A stretch of DNA of 20,580 nt from an uncultured Methanobrevibacter sp. (lineage in GTDB: Archaea; Methanobacteriota; Methanobacteria; Methanobacteriales; Methanobacteriaceae). Shown one piece after another: positions 11,301 to 17,205 of the stretch. The notes under the pieces were generated by a model. The model made no database searches. It saw only the letters and a program-made list of their open reading frames with translations, and was not told the origin of the DNA. The stretch is from contig ONIK01000040.1 of assembly GCA_900317865.1 (NCBI GenBank), positions 1 through 20,580 of the forward strand, given 5' to 3'. The translations under genes were made by a program, and so were the position numbers. Within the stretch, counting starts at the first letter, position 1. Every line of letters starts with the position of its first letter.

Positions 11301-14294
11301 ATTAATACAACAAAGAGAGCCACCATTATTATAAATCAAACCATACTTAGAAGCACAATTACCAATAAGAGTAGTATTAACCAATGTCAAACTACCAGTA
11401 TTATCAAAAATAAACTCACAATCATTGTTAAGAATTTGACAGTTAGTTAATGAAGCTACACCCATATTACAAAACAGATGCTGTGGACCGTTAATTGTTA
11501 ATTTATTTGTGGGAATTCCTGAATCAACTCTGTTTACAGGACAATAAGAATTATAATAAGTACAATTCATTAAAATACAATTAGATAAGAATAAACCCCC
11601 ATAATTCATAAAATTTTGACCATTGAACGTGAAACCATCCAAAAATAGACAAGTATTTTTAGGAACAAACATTGGATTCTTAACACTAATCACTGGATCA
11701 TTAGGCCCAGCCTGATACGTAATAGGCCCAGCCTGATACGTAAAACCATTATCTAAAAAATTATATCTACGCGGAACCATATTTACATACATTTCTTTCT
11801 CTCCCACACTAATATTAACATCAAAACCATTAGAACGCATATAAAGAGTACCTGAGAAAGATAAGAGCGTCATCAGAACATTTACAGTACAATTACAATT
11901 AAAATCAATTAAACCCAATCCACCAGCGTGTTTAGAAAAATCAATTTTATAAAAATCACGAGTACTATTAATCTGATAATAAAAAATATCACTTTTAGTT
12001 TCAGGTTTCACAAACCATGACTTAGAATATGTAATATGATTACTATACATATCTAAAGGACAACGAATACCAGAATCCTCCAAATTACCATAAAGAGTAT
12101 TCCTATCAACAATATTACAATTATCAAAAATCAAATTAGAACCTTCAACAGCATAAAAAATATCACTATCATGACTAGCACGATTACCACTAAAAGTACA
12201 ATTAACAAACTTAGTAGAAGCACCATAAGATCTTAAAACACCACCAAAATCCCCTTTATAAAATATCCCATAATCAATCGCATTATCAGTGAACACACAA
12301 TTATTACAAACAAGATTCCCCAAAGCATTCATAAATACAGTATTAAACTTAGATAAACGCAAATTATTTAAAGTTAAATGACCACCTTTACCAATAAAAG
12401 CAAAATGAAAATCACCATCAGCATCATTATTAGAAATTTCAATATGAGCACCATTTCCATTAATAGTAATAGGATAAAAACCACCCGCATTTAAAAAATA
12501 ACGCTGCGGAACTTGCCTATAATCTACATCATCATATGAATTACAAAAACCTTTACTCCAATCCTCATGCAAGGAATAAGCCTCATCCAAACTATAATGA
12601 TAATCTCTATTCACCAAATTAATAATAATTTCACTACCTTTAGCACCATAATTATTAATAGTACGTAAAGCATGAGCCAACTCCAGATTGGTCCTACAAT
12701 TAAAAATAACAGGATGGGATACACCAGCAATTGTATCTTTAACATTAATATCATCAACAAAACTTAATGTAGCCAAAGGATGGAAAAAAGAATTACCTAT
12801 GTATTTTTCGAAGAAAGAAACTTTATCACAACCATGATTACAAAAAACAACAGAACTATATCTACTAGCATAAAAAGACTCATCACAAATTCCAGCACCA
12901 GAATATGTCAGATGACTAAAATATGTAGTGGAATGAGGCTCAGCATACAAAATAGCTCCACCCATACTTCTTTTCCCTAATCCAAAAATTTTAGCCTGAT
13001 TTCCATCAACATTACAATTTCTAAATTCAGCAATATTATAATTATGAATTACAGCACCAGATTCTTCAACCCCAATATCAAACTTATAAGCCTCATTATT
13101 AACAAAATTCATATCACAACAATAAAGATAACCATGATTAAAAAAACAATGATTAAAAGAATTAAGAGTCAAAGAATTCATAATAATATTAGCATTACTG
13201 CCCACCATTAAAAAATTCAAATCCTTATTTCCAACAAAAGAAGCACCATTACCATTAAAAATCAATTGACCATGAACCCATTTAAGAGCATATTTCCATT
13301 CCCTATCAGAATAATGATCAAAATTAATATTATAAACAACAGGAGAAAGATTAATTCTAACAATATCCCAACGAACATGTTCACTAGAAAGAATAGAAAA
13401 CAATCTTCGTAATTGATCCACATTTACAACATTTTCATCATGCACAATAAAACGATTACCACTATAATCAATAAGCCGATAAGTATTATCATCAACATAT
13501 GCACGATAACCATCATCAAAACGTTCAAAAGAAACATTCTGCCATTTAGAAATTGCAATAGAACCCACAGTCTGCATATTAGGCACCAATGAACGAGTAC
13601 CTATAGTAACATTCTCCTTAACATCAAAAACATTATTCGAAGACAAACCATAAATTGTAGTCTCAATAGTACAATTAGCAGAAGTTAAAAATTCACTAAT
13701 ATAATAAGGTAATCTAAAACTAGCAATAGAATTATCCCCCACCTTAGAAAAACCAATAATCAAATTATTAACAGAAAAAAATACATTACAACCAGTTAAA
13801 TCCTCACCACGACTAGATACAAATTTAATACTATAAACATCACCAGGATTATAAACTTTAACCCCTTCAAAAATAGTTTTTATACCAACAGAATCACCCA
13901 AAACATCTTCCGCATCATCCAAACAACCCAAAACAGGTTTAGAAGACGTATCAATAACATTCGAATTATCAACCACATTAAATTCATAATCCATAGTCAT
14001 ATTCAAAACAACAGAATCAGTTGAATTAACAAAGACATTACCACTTAAATTTTCACCAAAACTAGATTCATTATTATTCACAACACTTTTTAATGCATCA
14101 GAATTAGAAGATACATCACTACTTTGAATTTGTGAAGCATTAATATTATTATATACATTCACATCCACACAATCATCATTTAAACCTACAGTACTCATTT
14201 CAACTGCATCATTTGTAGCTGAAACAGCACCAACACTTAAAATAAGAAAAATAAATAACACAAATAAAAAAATCTTCGACTTATTAATTAAAAT
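4404..14294 (-). CDS. Giant secreted adhesin-like protein with beta-helix, membrane segments and helical repeats (probable ATT start)
   Basis: Residues are numbered from the GTG at 14261 (3,285 codons). A perfect AGGTGAT lies three bases before an ATT at 14294, and starting there adds the basic n-region (INKSK) before the hydrophobic core and the VSA cleavage site; the GTG start would lack these charges. Layout: signal peptide; Ig-like strand-rich segment ~120-215; beta-helix-like region ~330-1000 with repeated Asn/Cys turns (e.g. FVNCTFSGN); glycine-rich hydrophobic segments ~1044-1130; Asn-Pro linker ~1136-1196; acidic Asn-rich stretch ~1304-1372; helical modules ~1677-2166 and ~2278-2773; two more ~60-residue SW units ~2818-2975; and a further module ~2985-3285 that stops abruptly where its paralogue in the next frame continues. 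The N-terminal design matches Methanobrevibacter adhesin-like proteins; cell-surface attachment is inferred. The helical modules are not recognised. Confidence 0.85.
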   Translation of the reverse strand: MLINKSKIFLFVLFIFLILSVGAVSATNDAVEMSTVGLNDDCVDVNVYNNINASQIQSSDVSSNSDALKSVVNNNESSFGENLSGNVFVNSTDSVVLNMTMDYEFNVVDNSNVIDTSSKPVLGCLDDAEDVLGDSVGIKTIFEGVKVYNPGDVYSIKFVSSRGEDLTGCNVFFSVNNLIIGFSKVGDNSIASFRLPYYISEFLTSANCTIETTIYGLSSNNVFDVKENVTIGTRSLVPNMQTVGSIAISKWQNVSFERFDDGYRAYVDDNTYRLIDYSGNRFIVHDENVVNVDQLRRLFSILSSEHVRWDIVRINLSPVVYNINFDHYSDREWKYALKWVHGQLIFNGNGASFVGNKDLNFLMVGSNANIIMNSLTLNSFNHCFFNHGYLYCCDMNFVNNEAYKFDIGVEESGAVIHNYNIAEFRNCNVDGNQAKIFGLGKRSMGGAILYAEPHSTTYFSHLTYSGAGICDESFYASRYSSVVFCNHGCDKVSFFEKYIGNSFFHPLATLSFVDDINVKDTIAGVSHPVIFNCRTNLELAHALRTINNYGAKGSEIIINLVNRDYHYSLDEAYSLHEDWSKGFCNSYDDVDYRQVPQRYFLNAGGFYPITINGNGAHIEISNNDADGDFHFAFIGKGGHLTLNNLRLSKFNTVFMNALGNLVCNNCVFTDNAIDYGIFYKGDFGGVLRSYGASTKFVNCTFSGNRASHDSDIFYAVEGSNLIFDNCNIVDRNTLYGNLEDSGIRCPLDMYSNHITYSKSWFVKPETKSDIFYYQINSTRDFYKIDFSKHAGGLGLIDFNCNCTVNVLMTLLSFSGTLYMRSNGFDVNISVGEKEMYVNMVPRRYNFLDNGFTYQAGPITYQAGPNDPVISVKNPMFVPKNTCLFLDGFTFNGQNFMNYGGLFLSNCILMNCTYYNSYCPVNRVDSGIPTNKLTINGPQHLFCNMGVASLTNCQILNNDCEFIFDNTGSLTLVNTTLIGNCASKYGLIYNNGGSLCCINTTFNMVKIPGFYEKLRSFSVNSLPDIYNFRTSDCVIVGGNVGNVVFEEPMESWKLDLIQAAFFVGTAALSGFAGYSIGAALGPSILNFILAGGSGALIGGVMGSIYGTIESNILHDYSHMWTRMASFAGFGFTMACAGFALGSLKYKIDYPQNQNLNPEQNQNPNQNQNPNVNPNRNPNVNPNVNPNRNPNLNPNQNPNNINPNNIINPDPINPGANKISLDGIINRITEFFDPRPGVIFADPLMQIPVIQNTVANYLRIVVMSPHTTPYLSLFDEYFSIFDLYYNTNTNVNDWLDLYYSIDSTYNRVMELINSHNINNQDPNNLINNQDPNNLINNLDDGDNIINEDENDIPNFDEDSGDEINTNTHNIINDANANQNDNQFDFRNTVLYRHVHETYFAGQVILILPYENVHYNNESHIVRVINLMNNFYDLYNVISSSISFNQLPDNLRGNLELFNRQVWSNSRFIPSLFDDRHSSFVNNWESIYNECLMLWNSFIRDCNAQTFVNSLSRDVSDMSDSLNNNNISLSGNFKKYNDRFLKLKNKISSEKKYSDKDLKELMECYIGLKKEFSLINKVPKGKVHNVNIVFTATNGGGNASKPDIVEFATEARDKAKDYILSFFDGDEANKLLDKVNMLFDNFNKKINNQNYTAVYLTAYNKFIRDLNDLFAGVDGGLSDVREVSINCDEKSNLYDYMFNVPKLIKSMKKSHSIKLLYENLLILKLVNPSLYNVVLMFEFKGFKFNDFNSFEDYFNDKNVYDVYMNIFKRLGDYRNNTVICSNENTVIFNMVKYRADVYPKLDCYSVLDETNRALLCKSLLKECKKMIFSYEGQKDTDGFNLSMNKEIYDRLSNVDLEKISKKDFDKIIDLYYDLWSNPSVVNPLDGVNPNDLSNDELGKLIIDNMARILLIGFVDTRLQHRFPTLWTNTEELHLSYIQVKVSILMKQNTLEARAELLDLFKYVKDGYDYLVVWGHISPIKVASIQNHFLKYDVDMLLKYPNMYKFMIPNIVSGVQSIISGMMRDDLINESVYNYWCDEILSRYVNVYTKDVLLFYTDIHNYLAEEKDLTKIKEFMDNRVMLFEDKINSYPNAGNYHKFIKSSNILFDKSYKFNGELNFSNSMDGEVYGSWEKIKELFPDIAFYVDRTLIKGDLIGLMNKYDAFTVRDWIIDCIKDYLKIDVNNYQQGNNYVDVVVKQSTDYRSKDKVVLLIKEAYYNAEDYCNAIRLKYPSAYNILLKKVVSTYDEILNRLSNETSLDDCVRFYNIFVKNLNKIFMSYSDQNFDVGLYKRANVYNLIFNLPNFFNPKKYGELSVNEYQLFAKDLLVLKMINPSFYNAILKNSFNNQKINDFDGWVNALESLGSTKAYALYMYIFNKLGNYRNNNDVNNSEGTVLVNNIMYRSDISILNDDLMDFNDLYYKILDVYQYTALNNIDRAFICEYLFKESFKMIKALGEDKVGNLINKFNELPIDGFKNLDNKTFKDLVFIYQSLWLLNDKAIYLGNVNLDELNDEALGKLIINNLAKIILLSGEDSKFINRLHNFKISDDRIYLSYAHAKVLNLVKLGTKASRMELINLFKEFKSVYDSLMICNYIHNQKIKNLPLYVDSLKKSPGQYGDIIDALDVYDSVKELYRDNPTRDCLIDVLLVLGKYSNVGTEEVMLLNVDLYNYLVGNHPIDDTVAYLMNRVMQFKYKIYSDGRVDVLDKLSRISDIIFNGKYVSKDVSKSKSVFASFYGSWDEIVKVYPDIGKSVNKNLFKGDIGAFLNKYGLSSAQILVYEYIMNLINIPDVQVKNIGGIDNNVFDDIKAIIVDGVGVNNVVNVIELEPGYGVLLASWEKFDEKYPESAKIVLDNLLGGDLEAYVSEHGVDKTREDIMNFVSKYLVKVNVNNKDNSGEKQIKRNNVDDISKFMDIKQIMENKTIISNDLEICTIDGYMELLGSWNAFNSKYPDTAGHVLSNLLNGDLKAYVSHNGVDKTRDDIIRFVSDYLNVKQNLINDSNYYMRNFYNSHLEVKDLNPYNNIFNYKNHFNKLSIPGMLLKLIDKDLNALKVIDFNLYNKVISSVLFGKTFNELVDDIGSKSEEYKVIVFKSIYNRIFDMLSEYRDNGELLNSESSRFVQNAKFNAILEGDYVDGEWNQGELNAICEYYYDNLVKLFNFLEKYDSKCYDKYKGSFNKVVASRFAIGNNYDSAFLGDVLYAFKLIFREFSCVDPLIDEKEFIKLSENDMGDYLKQRAELIFKFARGTYDTFRNILKSDFVDFNYYIDGIIKFDNDAKSKLISIFDTLKYHESLNNLLMGEYR
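5340..5815 (-). repeat. Two adjacent ~60-residue SW units
   Basis: Units with the pattern SWxxFxxKYPxxAxxVLxNLLxGDLxAYV, followed by GVDKTRxDIxxFVSxYL, occur side by side at about 5650-5815 and 5340-5493. They share a perfect 22-bp DNA repeat at 5371-5392 and 5689-5710. More diverged units close helical modules 1 and 2 (about 7770-7935 and 5940-6105). Confidence 0.75.
5943..7430 (-). repeat. Helical module copy 2 (about 495 residues)
   Basis: Second copy, collinear with copy 1: NVYNLIFNLPNF, LLVLKMINPSFYN, the signature IFNKLGNYRNN (about 7157-7195), FKDLVFIYQSLW, DEALGKLIINNLAKI, and a terminal GSWDEIVKVYPD unit. The protein similarity is clear but the DNA has diverged, so this is an old duplication. 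Confidence 0.7.
7764..9233 (-). repeat. Helical module copy 1 (about 490 residues)
   Basis: First copy of a long alpha-helical module. Landmarks in order: NLYDYMFNVPKL, LLILKLVNPSLYN, the signature IFKRLGDYRNN (about 8976-9020), DKIIDLYYDLWS, DELGKLIIDNMARIL, and a terminal GSWEKIKELFPD unit. Copies 2 and 5 share these landmarks in the same order. Boundaries are approximate. Confidence 0.7.
10291..10344 (-). repeat. Perfect 27-bp tandem repeat, two copies
   Basis: Bases 10291-10317 and 10318-10344 are identical and encode NNQDPNNLI twice in an Asn-rich, acidic linker. A partial third copy (nine bases) follows. The unit is nine codons, so gain or loss keeps the frame. Confidence 0.9.
10679..10850 (-). 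repeat. Asn-Pro (NPN) linker repeat
   Basis: Tandem degenerate repeats encode NPNVNPN, NPNRNPN and QNQNPN blocks at residues ~1136-1196. On the plus strand they appear as repeated attaggatt-type units. The peptide would be an extended, flexible spacer between the membrane segments and the downstream domains. Such runs are prone to slippage and length variation. Confidence 0.85.
11703..11744 (-). repeat. 21-bp tandem duplication in the beta-helix region
   Basis: Bases 11703-11723 and 11724-11744 match at 20 of 21 positions and encode TYQAGPN and TYQAGPI in tandem. This is a recent in-frame duplication of seven codons within a surface-exposed region. Confidence 0.85.
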
Positions 14295-14296
14295 AA

Positions 14297-14304
14297 TATC
14301 ACCT
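14297..14304 (-). promoter_or_regulatory. Strong Shine-Dalgarno site that places the adhesin start at ATT
   Basis: The minus strand reads AGGTGATATTATT. The eL14 gene has AGGTGATATAATG, so the ATT at 14294 sits exactly where eL14 has ATG. No ATG, GTG or TTG lies at a usable spacing in this frame; the next candidate is GTG at 14261, more than 30 bases from the site. Confidence 0.65.
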
Positions 14305-14343
14305 AAAAAATAATATATTTTATATAATACTATTTATTAAGCA

Positions 14344-14356
14344 CCATATATAAAAA
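14344..14356 (-). promoter_or_regulatory. Probable TATA box for the giant adhesin gene
   Basis: On the minus strand the sequence reads TTTTTATATATGG, a good archaeal box A. Counting about 25 bases downstream puts the transcription start near 14320, which gives a leader of roughly 25-30 bases before the AGGTGAT site. The gene therefore probably has its own promoter rather than depending on readthrough from truB. Confidence 0.6.
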
Positions 14357-14364
14357 TAACCGAA

Positions 14365-14407
14365 TGTAAGTGCTTACTTGCATAAATTAGGGGGTTTAAA
14401 ATACCCC
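14365..14407. promoter_or_regulatory. Two short inverted repeats upstream of the adhesin promoter
   Basis: The truB-adhesin gap holds GTAAG-TG-CTTAC (14365-14376) and GGGGT-TTAAAAT-ACCCC (14391-14407), both perfect 5-bp arms. They lie just upstream of the TATA box, where an archaeal regulator could bind; the G/C-armed one could instead be part of truB termination. The role is inferred only. Confidence 0.35.
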
Positions 14408-14444
14408 ACATAAACATCCAAGAAAAAATAAGACGAAGAAAACA

Positions 14445-15410
14445 TTATTTCCATAGCCTTGGATACACATCAGGTTTCATAAAGACTTTAGAAGTATTGA
14501 CAACAAAACCACCTTCGGCTTCCAGAATTTCATCAGCAAAAAACAATGAATTTCCAGCACCTACCAATTCACCTTTTAAAGTTTCAATAGCAACAATATC
14601 TCCTCTTTTAATGTCATCGGAGATATATGCAACTCCTCCGCTGGCCAAATCAGCACCATGACAAATTGCATCAACAGCTGAATCTTTAATTATGACTTTA
14701 GGCAAATAATCAGCAGCCCTCTCCATAGGCATTATCACTTCACGCAAATAAGATTCATCACCATCTTCAATATAGAAATGATATGCGTCAGTAACATCCT
14801 GCAAAGTCACAAGATTTTCACGTTCACGAAAAGATCCGACTTGTGTTCTTCTAAGTTCAGCCATATGCGCTCCAACACCCAATGCTTCACCTATATTATG
14901 ACAATATGTTCTAACATAGGTTCCTGCTTCACAGCCGATTCTAAACAATACATCACGGCCTTTAATTTCATAAATCGTGGAATAATAAACATTACGGGTT
15001 CTTAATTCACGCTTTACAGCTGATTTTACTGGAGGCAATTGAAAAATCTTTCCTGTGAACTCTTCAAAAACACGACGGATTTCATCTTCAGGCACTTCAG
15101 AATGAAATGTTAATAAACAGACATATTCTTTTGGAGCGGTTAACAATAATTGAATTGCACGGGTTGCATCAGCCAAACCTACCGGCAGAACACCAGTAAC
15201 CTTAGGATCAAGAGTTCCCCCATGACCTGTTTTGTCAAGTTTTAAAATGCGTTTTACCCAGGAATCAACTTCATGAGATGTTGGTCCTGAAGGCTTATCT
15301 AAATTAATAACTCCTTTAGAAATATAATCAGAAATTTCCCTTTCTTCAGGCTTGCAACCATATTCGGGATTTGTAATTGATTTGGATTTTGTAATTAATT
15401 TAGTTTTCAT
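14445..15410 (-). CDS. truB: tRNA/rRNA pseudouridine synthase, archaeal TruB/Cbf5
   Basis: Archaeal Cbf5 isomerises uridine to pseudouridine. It is the catalytic subunit of H/ACA guide RNPs with Nop10, Gar1 and L7Ae, and can also act on tRNA position 55. The protein has 321 residues, usual for the archaeal family. The N-terminal region carries NLDKPSGPTSHEV (~36-48), and the catalytic motif GHGGTLDPKVTGVLP places the catalytic Asp at residue 68. Tyr/Arg-rich motifs follow (TYVRTYCHNIGEALG). A PUA domain fills ~245-320, ending VFMKPDVYPRLWK. The ATG at 15410 follows a weak AAGGTTTA site. It is the last gene of the ribosomal cluster and sits after a possible terminator behind eL14. Part of its 3' end is repeated at bases 1-40. 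I am sure of the family. Confidence 0.96.
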   Translation of the reverse strand: MKTKLITKSKSITNPEYGCKPEEREISDYISKGVINLDKPSGPTSHEVDSWVKRILKLDKTGHGGTLDPKVTGVLPVGLADATRAIQLLLTAPKEYVCLLTFHSEVPEDEIRRVFEEFTGKIFQLPPVKSAVKRELRTRNVYYSTIYEIKGRDVLFRIGCEAGTYVRTYCHNIGEALGVGAHMAELRRTQVGSFRERENLVTLQDVTDAYHFYIEDGDESYLREVIMPMERAADYLPKVIIKDSAVDAICHGADLASGGVAYISDDIKRGDIVAIETLKGELVGAGNSLFFADEILEAEGGFVVNTSKVFMKPDVYPRLWK

Positions 15411-15429
15411 GAATTAAACCTTATAAAAA

Positions 15430-15478
15430 AATAGTATAAAAAAATAGTAAAAAATAATGAATAAAATTAATTATTCAT
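15430..15478 (-). terminator. Hairpin with T-tracts after eL14
   Basis: Directly after the eL14 stop codon the minus strand has ATGAATAA-TTAATT-TTATTCAT, a perfect 8-bp stem (15457-15478), followed by T6 and T7 tracts. Oligo-T tracts are the main archaeal termination signal, so this may end or attenuate the eL14 transcript before truB. The stem is AT-only and weak. Confidence 0.5.
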
Positions 15479-15700
15479 CTATAAATCAGCTAAAGCTGCT
15501 TTGATAGAGTCAGCGTCGCCAGAAACATCGATAGTTTCTTCAGTTGGTTCTAAGTGAGCAATATTACATCTTCTGTTTTTAACAGCTTCACCGATAACTT
15601 CAACATAGTTTTCGTCGATGATTTCAACGATTGCACATTTTTCACCAGCTTCTCTTCCAGCAGTTTTAACACATACTCTTCCTACTTCAATTGATGCCAT
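15479..15700 (-). CDS. rpl14e: 50S ribosomal protein eL14
   Basis: Large-subunit protein shared by archaea and eukaryotes. The 73-residue protein is the compact archaeal form, mostly a KOW-type SH3-like barrel: MASIEVGRVCVKTAGREAG, then CAIVEIIDENYVEV and a conserved RRCNIAHLEP. Its ATG overlaps the cmk stop in a TAATG, and its AAGGTGAT ribosome-binding site lies within the last cmk codons, so the two are probably translationally coupled. A hairpin with T-tracts follows the stop. Confidence 0.95.
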   Translation of the reverse strand: MASIEVGRVCVKTAGREAGEKCAIVEIIDENYVEVIGEAVKNRRCNIAHLEPTEETIDVSGDADSIKAALADL

Positions 15701-16218
15701 TATATCACCTTTAATGTTGTTAAAATGATTTCTGATACTTTTTCAGGGTTGAATGTACCAGTATTAATAATTAAATCATAAATATCCATATTTGAAATGT
15801 CAATATTATGAATATCCTTATATCTTAAAGCTTCACTTTTTTCACGAGTAATAATTTCCTCGGATGCTATTTCTACAGATTTTGATTCCCTTTCAGCTAT
15901 TCTTTCAGAACGGACATCAAAGGGAGTAACTAACCAAAGTTTTAAATCAGCTTCAACAAAATAAGCAGATAACCTGCCTTCAACTATTAAATTATCTGCA
16001 GATTTAGCCAGTTCGGCTTGTCTTTTATCAATTTCTTTATCAATATCATCATTACCTTCAGCAAATTCACTAAATTCTAGAACAGACATACCTTTTTCTT
16101 CAGCCATTTGTCTAAAAACGAATCCTGCAGAAATAAAATCAATACCTAACTTTTCACTGAGCAATTCCGCAGTGGTTGTTGTTCCAGTACCAGCTAATCC
16201 ACCTATAGTAATTATCAT
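15700..16218 (-). CDS. cmk: Cytidylate kinase, archaeal type
   Basis: Phosphorylates CMP and dCMP to the diphosphates using ATP in the cytoplasm. The 172-residue protein has the short archaeal form. The P-loop is GLAGTGTTTT (residues 7-16), where Thr replaces the Lys of the classic GKS/T motif, as is usual in archaeal Cmk. SAGFVFRQMA (~31-40) is the nucleotide-monophosphate-binding segment, followed by EGRLSAYF and an Arg-rich lid (DVRSERIAERE). Start and stop codons overlap both neighbours as TAATG, giving tight coupling with eL34 and eL14. Gene order and length support cmk over the related adenylate kinases. Confidence 0.93.
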   Translation of the reverse strand: MIITIGGLAGTGTTTTAELLSEKLGIDFISAGFVFRQMAEEKGMSVLEFSEFAEGNDDIDKEIDKRQAELAKSADNLIVEGRLSAYFVEADLKLWLVTPFDVRSERIAERESKSVEIASEEIITREKSEALRYKDIHNIDISNMDIYDLIINTGTFNPEKVSEIILTTLKVI

Positions 16219-16484
16219 TATTTTCTAGCCTCTTCTTTAAAATGTTTACGCATACATTTTGTACATAAGTACCCACCGTAAGGACGGGTAGGTCTTTTGC
16301 TAGTTTTTGAAAGTTTTCCAATTTCGTATGGACGTCCACGAGGAACTCCATGTAAGACTGCACCACACTCAGCACAAACATGCTTAGATGGTTTTTTCTT
16401 TTTGTATCTTAAAACATTATCTCCACCAGGAGTGTTTTTTCTCATTCTTTTATATGATCTTGATCTAAACCTATTTGCAGGCAT
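16218..16484 (-). CDS. rpl34e: 50S ribosomal protein eL34
   Basis: Archaeal/eukaryotic large-subunit protein of 88 residues. The N-terminus MPANRFRSRSYKRMRKNTPGG is typical, and two CxxC pairs (Cys37/Cys40 and Cys74/Cys77) form a zinc site. Basic throughout, as expected for an rRNA-binding protein. The start is fixed by AAGGTGAT three bases before the ATG. The stop overlaps the cmk start. The 117-bp gap upstream carries a TATA-like box and a strong hairpin, so this gene may begin a separate transcript of eL34-cmk-eL14. Confidence 0.96.
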   Translation of the reverse strand: MPANRFRSRSYKRMRKNTPGGDNVLRYKKKKPSKHVCAECGAVLHGVPRGRPYEIGKLSKTSKRPTRPYGGYLCTKCMRKHFKEEARK

Positions 16485-16525
16485 TTAATCACCTTGATTA
16501 ATTTTATAAAAAATTTAATAATTGT

Positions 16526-16557
16526 GTAATAGCGTATTCAATATAGAATACTATTAC
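16526..16557 (-). promoter_or_regulatory. Strong inverted repeat in the eL34 leader
   Basis: GTAATAG (16526-16532) and TATTC (16535-16539) pair with GAATA (16546-16550) and CTATTAC (16551-16557): twelve base pairs with a 2-base bulge and a 6-base loop. A TATA-like TTATATAT at 16579-16586 on the minus strand would start transcription near 16556. The hairpin would then lie at the very 5' end of the eL34 mRNA, or act as an operator over the start site. A role in autoregulation is possible but not shown. Confidence 0.5.
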
Positions 16558-16578
16558 TATGTATTTCATCATTAATAA

Positions 16579-16586
16579 ATATATAA
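16579..16586 (-). promoter_or_regulatory. Possible TATA box for an eL34-cmk-eL14 transcript
   Basis: Minus-strand TTATATAT lies about 95-100 bases before the eL34 start in the longest gap of the ribosomal cluster. The local AT-richness makes chance matches common, so the call rests on position and on the adjacent hairpin. Confidence 0.4.
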
Positions 16587-16590
16587 GATT

Positions 16591-16613
16591 CAAGGGTTAA
16601 ATTAGAACCCTTG
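16591..16613 (-). terminator. Inverted repeat across the stop codon of the DUF106 gene
   Basis: CAAGGGTT (16591-16598) and AACCCTTG (16606-16613) form a perfect 8-bp stem with a 7-base loop that contains the TAA stop. No long T-tract follows, so it may be an mRNA 3'-end or processing structure rather than a plain terminator. Confidence 0.45.
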
Positions 16614-17192
16614 TTTGAATCCTAAGAATTTTCTTAATATCTGACTCATACCAAAGGTACAAATCATATACCATAATAACCAACCAATTCCATAAGGGAT
16701 AGTAGCTTTTCCTCCATATAAAAATTGACCGATGAAATGCCAGAATGGAGTTAAAGTAAGCCAATAAGCAGGAGCCGGTAAAATTAAAACCAAATTACTG
16801 ATAATAGAAGTTCTCATCCAGAAGAAAATTAAAATAATCGGAACAAATGTAACGAGCATTGGTTTAAATGATTCCATCATAACTTCATTCTGATTTTTAA
16901 GCATTTCTGTTTGTTCAGCTTGAAGTTTAGCAAGTTCTTTTCCATCCCCTTTCTTTTGAGCTTCCCTCATTTTAGAAGAAAGTTCCCTAGATTTCTTCTG
17001 GTTTTCATTAACTTTATCCTGATCAACTAAATACTTATTAGCAATAGTTGTAATTAATGAAACGATAAATGCAATAACCAATACAGTTAGTGCAGGATTT
17101 TGTGGATTTGGATCCATTGCAAGTAACGGATTAAATAATGTATTTAATACATTCAATATTCCACCACTAAACATACTGAAAATATCAGCCAT
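16602..17192 (-). CDS. DUF106/EMC3-TMCO1-like membrane protein (Oxa1/YidC superfamily insertase)
   Basis: Archaeal DUF106 proteins belong to the Oxa1 superfamily with YidC, Get1, EMC3 and TMCO1, and are thought to insert membrane proteins. The 196-residue protein fits. It has a first membrane helix at ~33-52 (LTVLVIAFIVSLITTIANKY), then a charged coiled coil ~57-104 rich in Lys, Glu and Gln, as seen in this family for ribosome contact. Two further hydrophobic segments follow (~108-150 and ~160-188), ending in a short basic tail. The start is supported by AAGGTGA five bases upstream. It follows secY and adkA in the ribosomal cluster, which fits co-production with the translocon. Family is firm; function is inferred from homologues. 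Confidence 0.9.
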   Translation of the reverse strand: MADIFSMFSGGILNVLNTLFNPLLAMDPNPQNPALTVLVIAFIVSLITTIANKYLVDQDKVNENQKKSRELSSKMREAQKKGDGKELAKLQAEQTEMLKNQNEVMMESFKPMLVTFVPIILIFFWMRTSIISNLVLILPAPAYWLTLTPFWHFIGQFLYGGKATIPYGIGWLLWYMICTFGMSQILRKFLGFKQGF

Positions 17193-17205
17193 CTAACTCA
17201 CCTTA

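Noticed and set aside
752..13000. Several 60-110-codon open frames on the plus strand inside the adhesin locus
   Set aside because: They have low-complexity Ile/Asn/Lys content, no ribosome-binding sites and overlap long repeat-bearing minus-strand frames, so they are chance frames in AT-rich DNA.
14259..14261. GTG at 14261 as the true start of the adhesin
   Set aside because: It lies inside the hydrophobic core of the signal peptide, leaves no basic n-region, and is over 30 bases from the strong AGGTGAT site.
14281..14444. Small RNA or tRNA gene in the truB-adhesin gap
   Set aside because: No cloverleaf or conserved tRNA arms; the region is explained by a promoter, leader and short inverted repeats.
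16154..16488. Alternative frames overlapping eL34 and cmk
   Set aside because: They are out of frame with the two well-conserved genes and resemble no known protein.
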